From Azospirillum sp. TSA2s (lineage in GTDB: Bacteria; Pseudomonadota; Alphaproteobacteria; Azospirillales; Azospirillaceae), in NCBI RefSeq assembly GCF_004923315.1, contig NZ_CP039646.1, forward strand, positions 67,001 through 131,000: DNA of 64,000 nucleotides, given 5' to 3'. Below the pieces are notes generated by a model. The model was not told where the DNA came from. It was given only the letters and a program-made list of their open reading frames with translations, and searched no databases. Below are positions 50,779-58,312 of the stretch, in pieces; within the stretch, counting starts at the first letter, position 1, and each line of letters starts with the position of its first letter. Position numbers and translations under genes: made by a program.

Positions 50779-51519
50779 ATGTCTACCAAGGCTCGCTATA
50801 ACGCTGGCGTCCAGACCTTCTACGACAGCGCCACGTTCGAAACGACTGGCGTCATGTCCCCGGTCCTGTTCTATGACGACTTCCTTGGGGCCGATACCGT
50901 CGTCCCCGCCGCCGGCTCTGCCGAAAGCGGCATGGATTGGGTCAAGAAGATCGTCGGCGCGGCCCCTCCGACCGTTGCCGGCGTTTCCAGCGCCATCGGC
51001 GGACAACTGGCATGCACTCTGACCAGCACGTCGGAAAAACAGGACGCCGTCCTGTATTGGGGCGACAACAAAGGACTGGACGCGACCAAGGGCCTCGTGT
51101 TCGAGACCCGCGTCAAGCTGTCCGTCTTGCCGTCTGCCTCTGGTGTTCAGGCCGTGTGGGGCATTGCTTCGGACTGGATCGACGGCCCGAACAACAACAC
51201 CTGTTACCTGACCTTCGGCGCGACCGCCAACGGCTCGGTTCTGATCCGCGCTTACGATGGCGTCACGACGACTTCGGCCGCCTCTGGCGTCACGCTGACG
51301 ACTGCGGATTGGGCGATCTTCCGCATTGACGCCACCGACGTGACGGACGTGAAGTTCTTCATCAACGGCGCTCAGGTCTCGACCACGGGTCAGGTCAACT
51401 TCGCTGCTACCGGCACGCTTGCCGTGCTTCAGCCCTATCTCGGCTGCTACAAGCCCAGCGGGACCGGCGTGGCGACGCTGACGGCCGACTACGTCAAGGC
51501 GTGGGCCAACCGGTCGTGA
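50779..51519 (+). CDS. ConA/LamG-like virion protein
   Basis: 246 residues. The beta-rich body (VLFYDDFLGADTVVPAAG, KGLVFETRVKLSVLPSASGV, NNNTCYLTFGATANGSVLI, TDVKFFINGAQVSTTGQV) has the jelly-roll strand pattern of laminin-G/concanavalin-like domains, typical of surface decoration or adsorption proteins. Position among head genes suggests a capsid-surface carbohydrate-binding protein. Confidence 0.65.
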   Translation: MSTKARYNAGVQTFYDSATFETTGVMSPVLFYDDFLGADTVVPAAGSAESGMDWVKKIVGAAPPTVAGVSSAIGGQLACTLTSTSEKQDAVLYWGDNKGLDATKGLVFETRVKLSVLPSASGVQAVWGIASDWIDGPNNNTCYLTFGATANGSVLIRAYDGVTTTSAASGVTLTTADWAIFRIDATDVTDVKFFINGAQVSTTGQVNFAATGTLAVLQPYLGCYKPSGTGVATLTADYVKAWANRS

Positions 51520-51624
51520 GCGACGGCCAGTCCGGCGGGTACTGCACGCGCATGATGCGTGCTGGTGCCCGCCAGCCGGGGCTCCAATCTCCGCCGCAGA
51601 ACACCCCGGCATCAGAGGTGACCA

Positions 51625-52278
51625 ATGCCGCTGACGATTACCACAACCGTCATCACCCCGGCCGGATCAACCGCCCTGGTGGACCTTGCGACGGTCAAGG
51701 ACGACTGGAGCATCAGCGGCACCGCTGACGATGCCTTTTTGACCCGGACCATTGACCGATGCTCTGCCGCCGCTGCGCAGTTCTGCAACCGCGTGTTCGT
51801 GGTGGAAACGGTCAGGGACGACATCCAGATTGAGCGAGACCAAATCGATTGGCCGGTTCATGGCGGCGCAGCGCCGCTCCAGTTGTCCCGTTGGCCGGTC
51901 GGATCGGTGACTACGGTGGTTGAGGATATCGGCACGTCAGCCGTAACGCTGGTGCAAGGCGTTGACTTCACGGTCAACCCCGCCATCGGACAGTTGACCC
52001 GCTTGGACGGCAACGGGCGCCCACGGAAATGGCCGCCAACGCTAATCCAAGTGACCTACACGGCTGGGTATTCGACGATCCCGAGCGACCTTCAGGATGC
52101 CGTGTCCCGCATGGTGTGGACGCGCTACGCCGAACGGCGACGCGATCCATTCGTGCAGCGCGTGAGGGTCGATGGCGTGGACGACGTGACGTACATCACG
52201 CCCAAGGCCGATGCCGGCAACCTGTCCGCCGATGTGTCCGACATTCTGGACAATTACCGGGTGCCGGTGGTCGGATAA
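51625..52278 (+). CDS. Head-tail connector, gp6-like
   Basis: 217 residues. The start LVDLATVKDDWSISGTADDA and helix FLTRTIDRCSAAAAQFCNRV match the gp6/adaptor family, which forms the ring under the portal; the middle is beta (TTVVEDIGTSAVTLVQGVDF). Stop and next ATG overlap (TAATG). Confidence 0.8.
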   Translation: MPLTITTTVITPAGSTALVDLATVKDDWSISGTADDAFLTRTIDRCSAAAAQFCNRVFVVETVRDDIQIERDQIDWPVHGGAAPLQLSRWPVGSVTTVVEDIGTSAVTLVQGVDFTVNPAIGQLTRLDGNGRPRKWPPTLIQVTYTAGYSTIPSDLQDAVSRMVWTRYAERRRDPFVQRVRVDGVDDVTYITPKADAGNLSADVSDILDNYRVPVVG

Positions 52279-52613
52279 TGGCGGCTCAAGACACCATTGC
52301 CCGGCTGGACGCCTCGCTGGAGCGGGCGGGAACCGACATCAAGATATTCCGTGCGGCGTCCTTCGTGGAATGCCGCGCTCGTGTCCGTGGCCTGTCGGCG
52401 CAGGAGCTACGCCCCGGCAGCACGGGCGGGCAGGGCACGTTCCGCGCGATCCTGTCGCCAACGAAATTCACTGTGGCCGGGGCGGCTGTCTCATTGCCGA
52501 TCAAGATCACCGACAAGGTGCTCTGGAACGGCTCGCAGCGCTCCATAACCTACGTTTGGCCTGTCATTATGGACGGCCAAGTCGTCAGGATTGAAGCCGA
52601 CTTCATGGGGTGA
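52278..52613 (+). CDS. Head-tail connector / stopper-like protein
   Basis: 111 residues, beta-rich: FRAASFVECRARVRGLSAQE, TKFTVAGAAVSLPIKITDKV, SQRSITYVWPVIMDGQVVRI. Small beta-barrel size and place fit a head closure (stopper) protein. No specific family signature recognised. Confidence 0.6.
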   Translation: MAAQDTIARLDASLERAGTDIKIFRAASFVECRARVRGLSAQELRPGSTGGQGTFRAILSPTKFTVAGAAVSLPIKITDKVLWNGSQRSITYVWPVIMDGQVVRIEADFMG

Positions 52614-52616
52614 CCG

Positions 52617-53324
52617 ATGGCCTCCAACATCAACGTGGTGCGTCGGCAAATCGAGTTGCTGAAGACGAGCACGCTATCTCCGCAAGCGTTCGTCAAAATG
52701 CACGCTGCTACGGCTCGATCTGAGCGGGGCAAACTGGAAGCAGAGCAGGGGAAGTACCCCACCACCGTTGTGGTTGATGGCCGTCAGGGAGCGTCTGAGG
52801 ATAGTGTCCGGTACGGCGGCGTCATCGAGTACGAGTTTCACCCGGCCGGGGATGTCATCGACGCCACCTACGCTGCGCTCATGGAGGCCGCCCCGGTCAA
52901 GACGGGGAGCTACGCCAAGCACATATTGATGTATGTGAACCGCGTGCGCCGCGATGCCACGGCGGAAGGCGCAACGGTGGACATCAAGGCCGGTGACGAG
53001 GTGGTGTTCATCGACACGGTTCCATATGCCCGTAAGATCGAAGGTTGGCGCGGCAGGCGAAACCAGAGCCGGCCCGGCCTATCTGCTCAAGCGCCAAACG
53101 GCGTCTTTGAGATCACTGCCAGAGCGATGAAAGCCCGCTTTGGCAACTACCCGGTTAAGATCGACTTCGACTATCGGGCTGTGTTGGACGGCGGCGTCGC
53201 TGAGTCCGGCCCGGCAAAGTCGGCAGTGCGAGGGAAAAAGGGCCGGTTTGTGTCCACCGGAGGCACCCAGTCCGCCAACCGCTCGGAAAACCGGTGGCCC
53301 TGCCTTATCATTGAGGTGCTGTGA
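52617..53324 (+). CDS. Tail completion protein, gp10-like
   Basis: 235 residues. YAALMEAAPVKTGSYAKHIL and VDIKAGDEVVFIDTVPYARK resemble HK97 gp10-type head-tail/tail completion proteins (an APVxTG motif followed by YA). The C-terminus GKKGRFVSTGGTQSANR is basic. Overlaps the next ATG. Confidence 0.7.
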   Translation: MASNINVVRRQIELLKTSTLSPQAFVKMHAATARSERGKLEAEQGKYPTTVVVDGRQGASEDSVRYGGVIEYEFHPAGDVIDATYAALMEAAPVKTGSYAKHILMYVNRVRRDATAEGATVDIKAGDEVVFIDTVPYARKIEGWRGRRNQSRPGLSAQAPNGVFEITARAMKARFGNYPVKIDFDYRAVLDGGVAESGPAKSAVRGKKGRFVSTGGTQSANRSENRWPCLIIEVL

Positions 53325-53803
53325 TGATCGGTAATGTTGAGGCCGCATTTGTGGATGCCTTGGGCGCCGCGGCGACGTTCCCGGTCAGGTGGGCAAATGA
53401 CCCATGGCCTGACGGCGTCAACACGTCGGATGGCAATATGCCGGTGAATGGCGACGGACTGCCGGCTCCCGCCATCGAAGCCGAACTGATCTCAGGCCGC
53501 GATGAGACGATGCCAGCCGGCAAGAATGCCGAAGGCAAGCGGACCCACCGTCTTCCCGGCATTGTCCGCCTATATCTGTCTGTCGGCCAGGGGACGGGGC
53601 GCTCTGCCATCAATGTCGAAGTTGATGCGCTGCTGTCCGCCTTCGACCGCGCCACGCTGATCGACAACTATGCGAATGGCGAGACGCTGCGCACCGAAGA
53701 CCCGCGCGTTGACAATGACGTTGCCGCCTATGAGGAGGGCAACCGCTTTGTCCGCATGGTGTCGGTTCCCTGGATGTACCTTTACCAGACGGTGCAGAAA
53801 TGA
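53324..53803 (+). CDS. Tail terminator-like protein
   Basis: 159 residues. IGNVEAAFVDALGAAATFPV at the start, GIVRLYLSVGQGTGRSAINV in the middle and VSVPWMYLYQTV at the end fit the tail terminator / DUF4128-like group that caps the tail tube. Position before the tube gene agrees. Confidence 0.7.
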   Translation: MIGNVEAAFVDALGAAATFPVRWANDPWPDGVNTSDGNMPVNGDGLPAPAIEAELISGRDETMPAGKNAEGKRTHRLPGIVRLYLSVGQGTGRSAINVEVDALLSAFDRATLIDNYANGETLRTEDPRVDNDVAAYEEGNRFVRMVSVPWMYLYQTVQK

Positions 53804-54303
53804 CGCCTTGGCTCATCATCGGCTCTGCCGCCTGCGTGTGGGATGATCTGGCGCAGTGGGGCGACCGTCCGGCGCGCGTGATCGCAGTGAACCGGATGAT
53901 CGGCGCCTACAAAGGCAAGCTATGGGCGGGCGCTACGCTCCATCCGGAGTTGGCCGCGGAGTTCCGCGCCTCCCGCCCCGGCAAATGGCCGCTGTTCGCC
54001 CCTGAGGCGGCGCCCGGCGTCACCCGCACCCACCCGAAGCGAGACCAGTGGAACGGGACCAGCGTCCTCTACGCCGTCCGCATCGCATTGGCACAGGGCG
54101 CTGAGCGGGTGGTGGTGGCTGGAGCGCCTCTCGATGACGGGCCGCACTTCTACGACAGCCCGTCTCTTCGTCGTTACCTCGCGCAATACCGCATGGGGTG
54201 GAGCCGCTACGCCGACGAACTCGACGGACGGGTTCGGTCCCTATCGGGCTGGACGCGCGAGTTGTTGGGACACCCCTTCGAAGGCGACTGGCTGAACGCC
54301 TGA
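53800..54303 (+). CDS. Unknown protein in the tail region, Rossmann-like
   Basis: 167 residues. TPWLIIGSAACVWDDLAQWG begins with a beta-loop, RVIAVNRMIGAY follows, and ERVVVAGAPLDDGPHFYDSP carries a second strand-loop, suggesting an alpha/beta nucleotide- or sugar-binding fold similar to DUF115-type proteins. It starts by ATGA overlap with the tail terminator gene. Not a usual member of HK97 tail clusters; function unknown. Confidence 0.55.
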   Translation: MTPWLIIGSAACVWDDLAQWGDRPARVIAVNRMIGAYKGKLWAGATLHPELAAEFRASRPGKWPLFAPEAAPGVTRTHPKRDQWNGTSVLYAVRIALAQGAERVVVAGAPLDDGPHFYDSPSLRRYLAQYRMGWSRYADELDGRVRSLSGWTRELLGHPFEGDWLNA

Positions 54304-54395
54304 TCCGCACCCGCTGAACACGCTTAACCCGCTCGGATGGTCCGTGCGGGAACCCCTGCCGCTGTCCTTGCGGCGTTCATCACTAGGAGCACCAC

Positions 54396-54845
54396 ATGAC
54401 CGCTCAAACCTCGGCGGGCTATACGCTTTCCATCGGCACGACTGCCACCAACCCCAGCGGAGATAGTTTTACGCTGATCGGTGAGGTGACGAACGTCCCG
54501 GCGTTCGGCAAGTCCTTTCAGGAAATCACGCACAACCCTGTATCGAGCCGCGAGACGCAGAAGTTCAAGGGGGCGTTCAACGCCGGCAGCGTCACTCTCG
54601 ACATGGCGATGGATGTCAATGACGCCGGTCAGGAAGACTTGCTGACCGCGCTGGACAGCGACGGCCTCTACAACTTCCGCCTGGAATACAACGACAAGGC
54701 CACCCCGTCGGGCCACGGCTCCTACCGCATCTTCAAGGCGCGCGTCATGAGCTACACCGAGAACCCGGCCGGCGTGAACAACGTCGTCACGGCGCAGGTT
54801 CAGCTTGGCCTGCAGGGCAACATCACCCGCGTGGCCGCCACCTAA
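54396..54845 (+). CDS. Major tail tube protein
   Basis: 149 residues. SAGYTLSIGTTATNPSGDSF, TLIGEVTNVPAFGKSFQEIT, then TQKFKGAFNAGSVTLDMAMD and AQVQLGLQGNITRVAA, which match phage tail tube proteins (beta-sandwich fold). It polymerises around the tape measure to make the tail tube. A 14-base palindrome CTCTCGCGCGAGAG (54852-54865) follows. Confidence 0.88.
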   Translation: MTAQTSAGYTLSIGTTATNPSGDSFTLIGEVTNVPAFGKSFQEITHNPVSSRETQKFKGAFNAGSVTLDMAMDVNDAGQEDLLTALDSDGLYNFRLEYNDKATPSGHGSYRIFKARVMSYTENPAGVNNVVTAQVQLGLQGNITRVAAT

Positions 54846-54947
54846 CCGGCTCTCTCGCGCGAGAGCGGGCGGGCGCTGCTGTCGGGGCGGTGCCCGCCTA
54901 CCTTCCCGATACCCCGGCAATCACTCTGATCCGACTAGGAGACTGAC

Positions 54948-55430
54948 ATGGAAGACATGACCATCGACACCGGCTTTGACGAAATCGCCGACCTCGCCGA
55001 CCTGACCTATGCCGACACGCTGGAATACCGCGTGAAGCATCCGGTTTCGGGGGCGGAGACCACTTGGGTGTGGACCATCGCCGGCCCAGCCCATCCCATC
55101 GCCGTGGCGTTGAATGAAAAGATCGAGCGCCGCGATCAGGAAGAAGAAAGCAAGTTCACTCAGGCGCGCATCGCCGCGGCCAAAGCGAACAAGCCGGAGC
55201 CCAAGCGCCCGAACTCGTCCCATTCTGAGCGTGCGGCCCGCAACGCCGCCGATCTGGCTGGCCGGGTTCTGCACTTCACACCGATCACGCTCAACAAGGA
55301 ACTGATCGAATACAGCCACGAAGCCGCTGTGAAGCTGCTTTCTGACCAGTCCAAAGACTGGCTGTTCGGCCAAATCTGGAACGCGGTAAATAGCAAGCTG
55401 GGTTTTATCAAGAACTCCGCCGGGACCTGA
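54948..55430 (+). CDS. Tail assembly chaperone, short form (gpG-like)
   Basis: 160 residues, charged and helical (NEKIERRDQEEESKFTQARI; KANKPEPKRPNSSHSERAAR). Place between tail tube and tape measure is that of lambda gpG and its relatives, which wrap the tape measure during assembly. A slippery heptamer at codons 152-153 allows a -1 fusion to the next frame. Confidence 0.8.
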   Translation: MEDMTIDTGFDEIADLADLTYADTLEYRVKHPVSGAETTWVWTIAGPAHPIAVALNEKIERRDQEEESKFTQARIAAAKANKPEPKRPNSSHSERAARNAADLAGRVLHFTPITLNKELIEYSHEAAVKLLSDQSKDWLFGQIWNAVNSKLGFIKNSAGT

Positions 55431-55867
55431 TCGCCCACGCGGAGCACCAGTTTCGGCTTGCTCACAAGAGCGAGAAGAAGAAGGTGAGCGAACGCGACAC
55501 GCTTATCAGGCAGTGGGACAGGGCCGATCCGGCGGAGCGGCTGAAAATCGAGCGGAGGCTTGAAGGGCCGCCGCTCCCCTGCTGTCTGAGGCATCTGTGG
55601 GAATGGTTCGGCGAGTTGGCGGATGCCCGCAGCGGTGGGATGGGGCCAAGCCCTATCGGCTATCAGGACATTGCCGCATGGGCGAAGCTGACCGGCCGGC
55701 GTCCGACCCCATGGGAAGTGTCCGTAATCCGCCAGTTGGATGGGCTGTGGCTATCCATCATGCCGGACCCCAACGCAACGTCCGTTCCATTGCTGGATGA
55801 AGACGGGGGTCTCGACCATCAGGCCATTGGGGAGCGGTTGGAAAGGGCGTTCGCCTTGTTCGGGTGA
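55394..55867 (+). CDS. Tail assembly chaperone, frameshifted part (gpT-like)
   Basis: This -1 frame is open from 55394 to 55867. After the shift it adds 153 residues (YQELRRDLIAHAEHQFRLAH at the junction) to the first 153 of the short form, giving about 306 residues. An internal ATG at 55484 exists but has no strong ribosome site, so fusion is favoured. The sequence EWFGELADARSGGMGPSPIG and WAKLTGRRPTPWEVSVIRQL is conserved-looking in phage tail chaperones of alphaproteobacteria. Confidence 0.8.
   Translation, partial: QAGFYQELRRDLIAHAEHQFRLAHKSEKKKVSERDTLIRQWDRADPAERLKIERRLEGPPLPCCLRHLWEWFGELADARSGGMGPSPIGYQDIAAWAKLTGRRPTPWEVSVIRQLDGLWLSIMPDPNATSVPLLDEDGGLDHQAIGERLERAFALFG
55400..55444 (+). 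other. Programmed -1 frameshift site
   Basis: G GGT TTT at 55400-55406 is a canonical X-XXY-YYZ slippery heptamer in the frame of the short chaperone. Eight bases downstream CTCCGC (55415-55420) pairs with GCGGAG (55439-55444) to make a stimulating hairpin. The zero frame stops at 55430 and the -1 frame is open through 55867. Confidence 0.82.
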
Positions 55868-55885
55868 GCGCCCTTCCTACGCTTG

Positions 55886-56158
55886 CTAATCCGTGTCCAT
55901 CGCCTTGGAGATGGTATCTATGGCCGACGCCACATGCGGATCGACCTTGGGCGGCAACTCAACGCCATGATCGGTGAACCGGACGCCAGCATTCTCTAGA
56001 GCGCGCTGGATGGCCGCGAGATTGTTGGCGTGCGGGGTGCGGGCGCCGCGCTCAAAATCGACAAGCGTCCTCTCCGCTATCCCAGCGGCTGACGCCAGAT
56101 CGGAGCGGGACATATCGAGCATGGCGCGAGCGCCCTTGGACTGCTGCGGCGAAATCAT
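55886..56158 (-). CDS. XRE-family regulator
   Basis: 90 residues. MLDMSRSDLASAAGIAERTL and VDFERGARTPHANNLAAIQR form the HTH, followed by ALENAGVRFTDHGVELPPK, similar in ending to the regulator at 32078. It is divergent from the Tat-signal gene and likely controls the inserted module. The start is uncertain (ATG 56158 or TTG 56164). Confidence 0.8.
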   Translation of the reverse strand: MISPQQSKGARAMLDMSRSDLASAAGIAERTLVDFERGARTPHANNLAAIQRALENAGVRFTDHGVELPPKVDPHVASAIDTISKAMDTD

Positions 56159-56179
56159 GGCCAAGTTGCAAAATTCCTG

Positions 56180-56208
56180 TTGACGTTGCCAGATCAATGT
56201 TGCATGTT
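56180..56208 (+). promoter_or_regulatory. Candidate promoter of the inserted module
   Basis: TTGACG (56180-56185), 17 bases, CATGTT (56203-56208). Repeated GTTGCA/GTTGCC units (56165, 56185, 56199) overlap it and could be the operator of the divergent XRE regulator. The -10 is weak. Confidence 0.45.
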
Positions 56209-56249
56209 CTGTGTCGAGGTTACACGAAACAAGACGCAGGGGCAACGAC

Positions 56250-56720
56250 ATGACGACATCGCGCCGTCAGTTTCTCGCCGCATCGGCCGTCGTGCCGGCC
56301 GGTGCCGTCATCGCTCCAATCGAACACCTTCTGGCTTCCGGCCGCACCGACGAGGCGCAGGCCGAACGGTGGGCTGCGCTCCAGTCGATCTTCGGTCAGC
56401 AGCATCCCGACGCAGAACTCCTTGCCGCCTACGAGGAAGCAAACCGGCTCCGCGACTGGATGGACGGACCGGAAAGCGGCGATGATGACGTGCCGGATCA
56501 CATCGGTCAGCGCTACGGCGAACTGGTCAAGTTGATCGCGGCGCTTCCGGCCAGCACGGCTGCCGGTGTCGTAGCGAAGCTGTCCACATTCACCCACGAA
56601 ATCCAGGGGAATGCCTACTCCTACAAGGGGCCGGACGAGGACGAGGGGTTGTTCCCCAAGTTCATTCGCACGGCCATTGAAGGGGCGCAAAAGATCGCGC
56701 AGATGCACACAAAAGTTTAG
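56250..56720 (+). CDS. Tat-signal-like protein of unknown function
   Basis: 156 residues. TTSRRQFLAASAVVPAGAVI at the start matches a twin-arginine signal (SRRQFL) with a hydrophobic stretch, so export through the Tat system is predicted. The mature part is acidic and helical (ERWAALQSIFGQQHPDAELL; YGELVKLIAALPASTAAGVV). No family recognised. First gene of the rightward insertion. Confidence 0.6.
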   Translation: MTTSRRQFLAASAVVPAGAVIAPIEHLLASGRTDEAQAERWAALQSIFGQQHPDAELLAAYEEANRLRDWMDGPESGDDDVPDHIGQRYGELVKLIAALPASTAAGVVAKLSTFTHEIQGNAYSYKGPDEDEGLFPKFIRTAIEGAQKIAQMHTKV

Positions 56721-56771
56721 TATGAACGCCCGCCCACCAAGCGGGAGAGGACGCGGCCACGGAATTCCGAG

Positions 56772-56846
56772 CTTCATCGGGTCCGGGGGTCGCGAGAGTG
56801 ACCACCCTAACGCGTCCAGGGTCTTGGTGGCCCGGACCCGATGGAG
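56772..56846 (+). promoter_or_regulatory. Three-way-junction leader RNA covering the ribosome site
   Basis: P1: 56775-56787 pairs perfectly with 56831-56843 (13 bp; CATCGGGTCCGGG), and can extend by C-G, U-A and U-G pairs through 56846, covering GGAG at 56843-56846. P2: GGTCGC (56788-56793) with GTGACC (56798-56803) closed by a GAGA tetraloop of the GNRA class. P3: ACCCT (56804-56808) with AGGGT (56818-56822). Eight unpaired bases (CTTGGTGG) lead back to P1. The next gene starts at TTG 56853, so folding should hide its ribosome site. Confidence 0.75.
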
Positions 56847-56852
56847 ACAAAA

Positions 56853-57467
56853 TTGGCGAAGAACACCGCTACGGTGGCAATCGAACTGCCGCGCCTGAAT
56901 GTCCAGATGTTGCAGATCACGCTGGTTGGCGACGCCCCGCTGATATGTCACGCTTGGAGTGAAAAGGCGAAGGAAATGATGCTGAACAAGCAGATGGGAA
57001 AGGCCAACGCCGGCAAAGAAAAGAAGGTGCCAGAGCGAGATTTCATGGAAAGCCTGTACTGGCTGACCGACAAGCCGACCGAGAATTCTTTTGAGGTTCC
57101 TGCCGGTTCTCGCTTTGGGTTCCCCGCCGTTGGCTTCAAGGCTGCCGCCGTGAGTGCCTGTCGTTTTGTGGACGGCATCAAAATGACCGAAGTCCGCGGG
57201 GCGTTTCACATCATTGGCGACATGATAGAAATCAAAGGCACCCCTACTCCGCGTGAGGATATGGTCCGGGTCGGCATGGGCACCGCCGATATTCGCTATC
57301 GTGGCGAATTCCGCGAATGGACTGCTGATATGACTGTCCGCTACAACGCCAATGCCCTTTCTGCTGAACAGATCGTCAACCTCTTCAATGTCGCCGGATT
57401 TGGTGTCGGAGTTGGAGAGTGGCGCCCGGAGCGTGACGGCTCCTTCGGCATGTTCCATGTCGGGTGA
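56853..57467 (+). CDS. Conserved-type phage protein with Gly-rich loop (possible RAMP fold)
   Basis: 204 residues. Alternating strand-helix pattern: VQMLQITLVGDAPLICHAWS, EKAKEMMLNKQMGKANAGKE, AVGFKAAAVSACRFVDGIKM, RYRGEFREWTADMTVRYNAN, ALSAEQIVNLFNVAGFGVGV, ending in GEWRPERDGSFGMF. The Gly-rich loop after a ferredoxin-like alpha/beta unit recalls RAMP RNA-binding proteins (Cas5/6/7), but no active site is visible. The TTG at 56853 is chosen since GGAG is 6 bases upstream; ATG 56841 would overlap that site. The preceding RNA and following repeat array suggest a nucleic-acid partner. Fold assignment is inference. Confidence 0.6.
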   Translation: MAKNTATVAIELPRLNVQMLQITLVGDAPLICHAWSEKAKEMMLNKQMGKANAGKEKKVPERDFMESLYWLTDKPTENSFEVPAGSRFGFPAVGFKAAAVSACRFVDGIKMTEVRGAFHIIGDMIEIKGTPTPREDMVRVGMGTADIRYRGEFREWTADMTVRYNANALSAEQIVNLFNVAGFGVGVGEWRPERDGSFGMFHVG

Positions 57468-57472
57468 GCGCC

Positions 57473-57946
57473 ATGATCTACAAATGGAAGCCGCAGGCTG
57501 GAATTCAGATTGACGCGCAGGTTGCCGGCGAACGGCTGGAGGAATTGCGCGTCAGGAACAACGGGCAACTGACGCCGCGCGCCGTCGTGGATGACGCGCG
57601 GCCAGAGGATGCGCCGCTCCACCCTGCCTTTGAGTGGCGGGATGAAGTGGCGGCTGAGAAGTACCGAGAGGATCAGGCTCGGTACATGCTAAGGCAGATC
57701 ACTGTGACCCTGCCTGAGGAGGATGCGGCGCGCGCGCCGATCCGGGCATTCGTCAACGTTAGGGTGGAAGACGGCCAGTCATATACCCACGTCGCCCACG
57801 CCCTTTCCGATGCAGAACTGCGCCAACAAGTGCTGGCGCGGGCTTGGCGGGAGTTGCAGGACTGGCGTCAGCGGTATAAGGAACTGGAAGAGTTGGCTGA
57901 TGTGTTCTCGGCCATCGACGGCAATGGCGACCTGTCGGAACTCTGA
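57473..57946 (+). CDS. Conserved-type phage protein, partner of the preceding gene
   Basis: 157 residues. YKWKPQAGIQIDAQVAGERL, then LTPRAVVDDARPEDAPLHPA, FEWRDEVAAEKYREDQARYM, and a helical C-terminus (AWRELQDWRQRYKELEELAD). No enzymatic motif. A GTG at 57464 overlapping the preceding stop (GTGA) is an alternative start. The close linkage to the Gly-rich-loop gene suggests joint function; unknown. Confidence 0.6.
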   Translation: MIYKWKPQAGIQIDAQVAGERLEELRVRNNGQLTPRAVVDDARPEDAPLHPAFEWRDEVAAEKYREDQARYMLRQITVTLPEEDAARAPIRAFVNVRVEDGQSYTHVAHALSDAELRQQVLARAWRELQDWRQRYKELEELADVFSAIDGNGDLSEL

Positions 57947-57980
57947 ACACCTCTGCCCGAGACATCGGGATCAACGGAGT

Positions 57981-58285
57981 GGCGTGGCAGGCAAGGTTAG
58001 GCTCGTTTTGGCAGGGCCTGGCTCGGCATGGCAGGGTATGGCAGGCAAGGCGCGGTCAGGTGCGGTCAGGCAACGCATGGCATTGCATGGCGCGTCAAGG
58101 CAGGCTCGGCTTGGTGAGGCAAGTCCCGGCGAGGCGTGGCGAGGCAAGGTTTGGCTTGGCAGGCAAGGCGAGTTATGGCGTGGCACGGCGTGTCCTGTTA
58201 CGGCGCAGTATGGTTTGGCTGGCTAGGCAAGGCGCTCCGCGGCTAGTCCTGTTCAGGCACGGCATGGCAAGTCAGGCCATGGTAG
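57981..58285 (+). repeat. Degenerate pentanucleotide array (GKYNH), non-coding
   Basis: From 57981 a GG (or GT) recurs every 5 bases for about 300 bases; nearly all steps begin with G, the second base is G or T, the third C or T, the fourth is free and the fifth is almost never G. At 57986, 58040, 58099, 58158, 58217 and 58271 one step is only 4 bases (GGCA, GGCT or GTCA), giving intervals of 54, 59, 59, 59 and 54. The one-base skips break any reading frame, so this is not a repeat protein. See findings. Confidence 0.85.
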
Positions 58286-58312
58286 GGGGCGGCTCGAAAG
58301 GGTCGCCCTCTT

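Noticed and set aside
51501..51728. Small plus-strand frame between two virion genes
   Set aside because: Starts inside the preceding gene and ends inside the connector gene, with no ribosome site or domain.
56772..56846. Hammerhead ribozyme for the three-way junction
   Set aside because: The conserved CUGANGA and GAAA core segments are absent and there is almost no junction linker.
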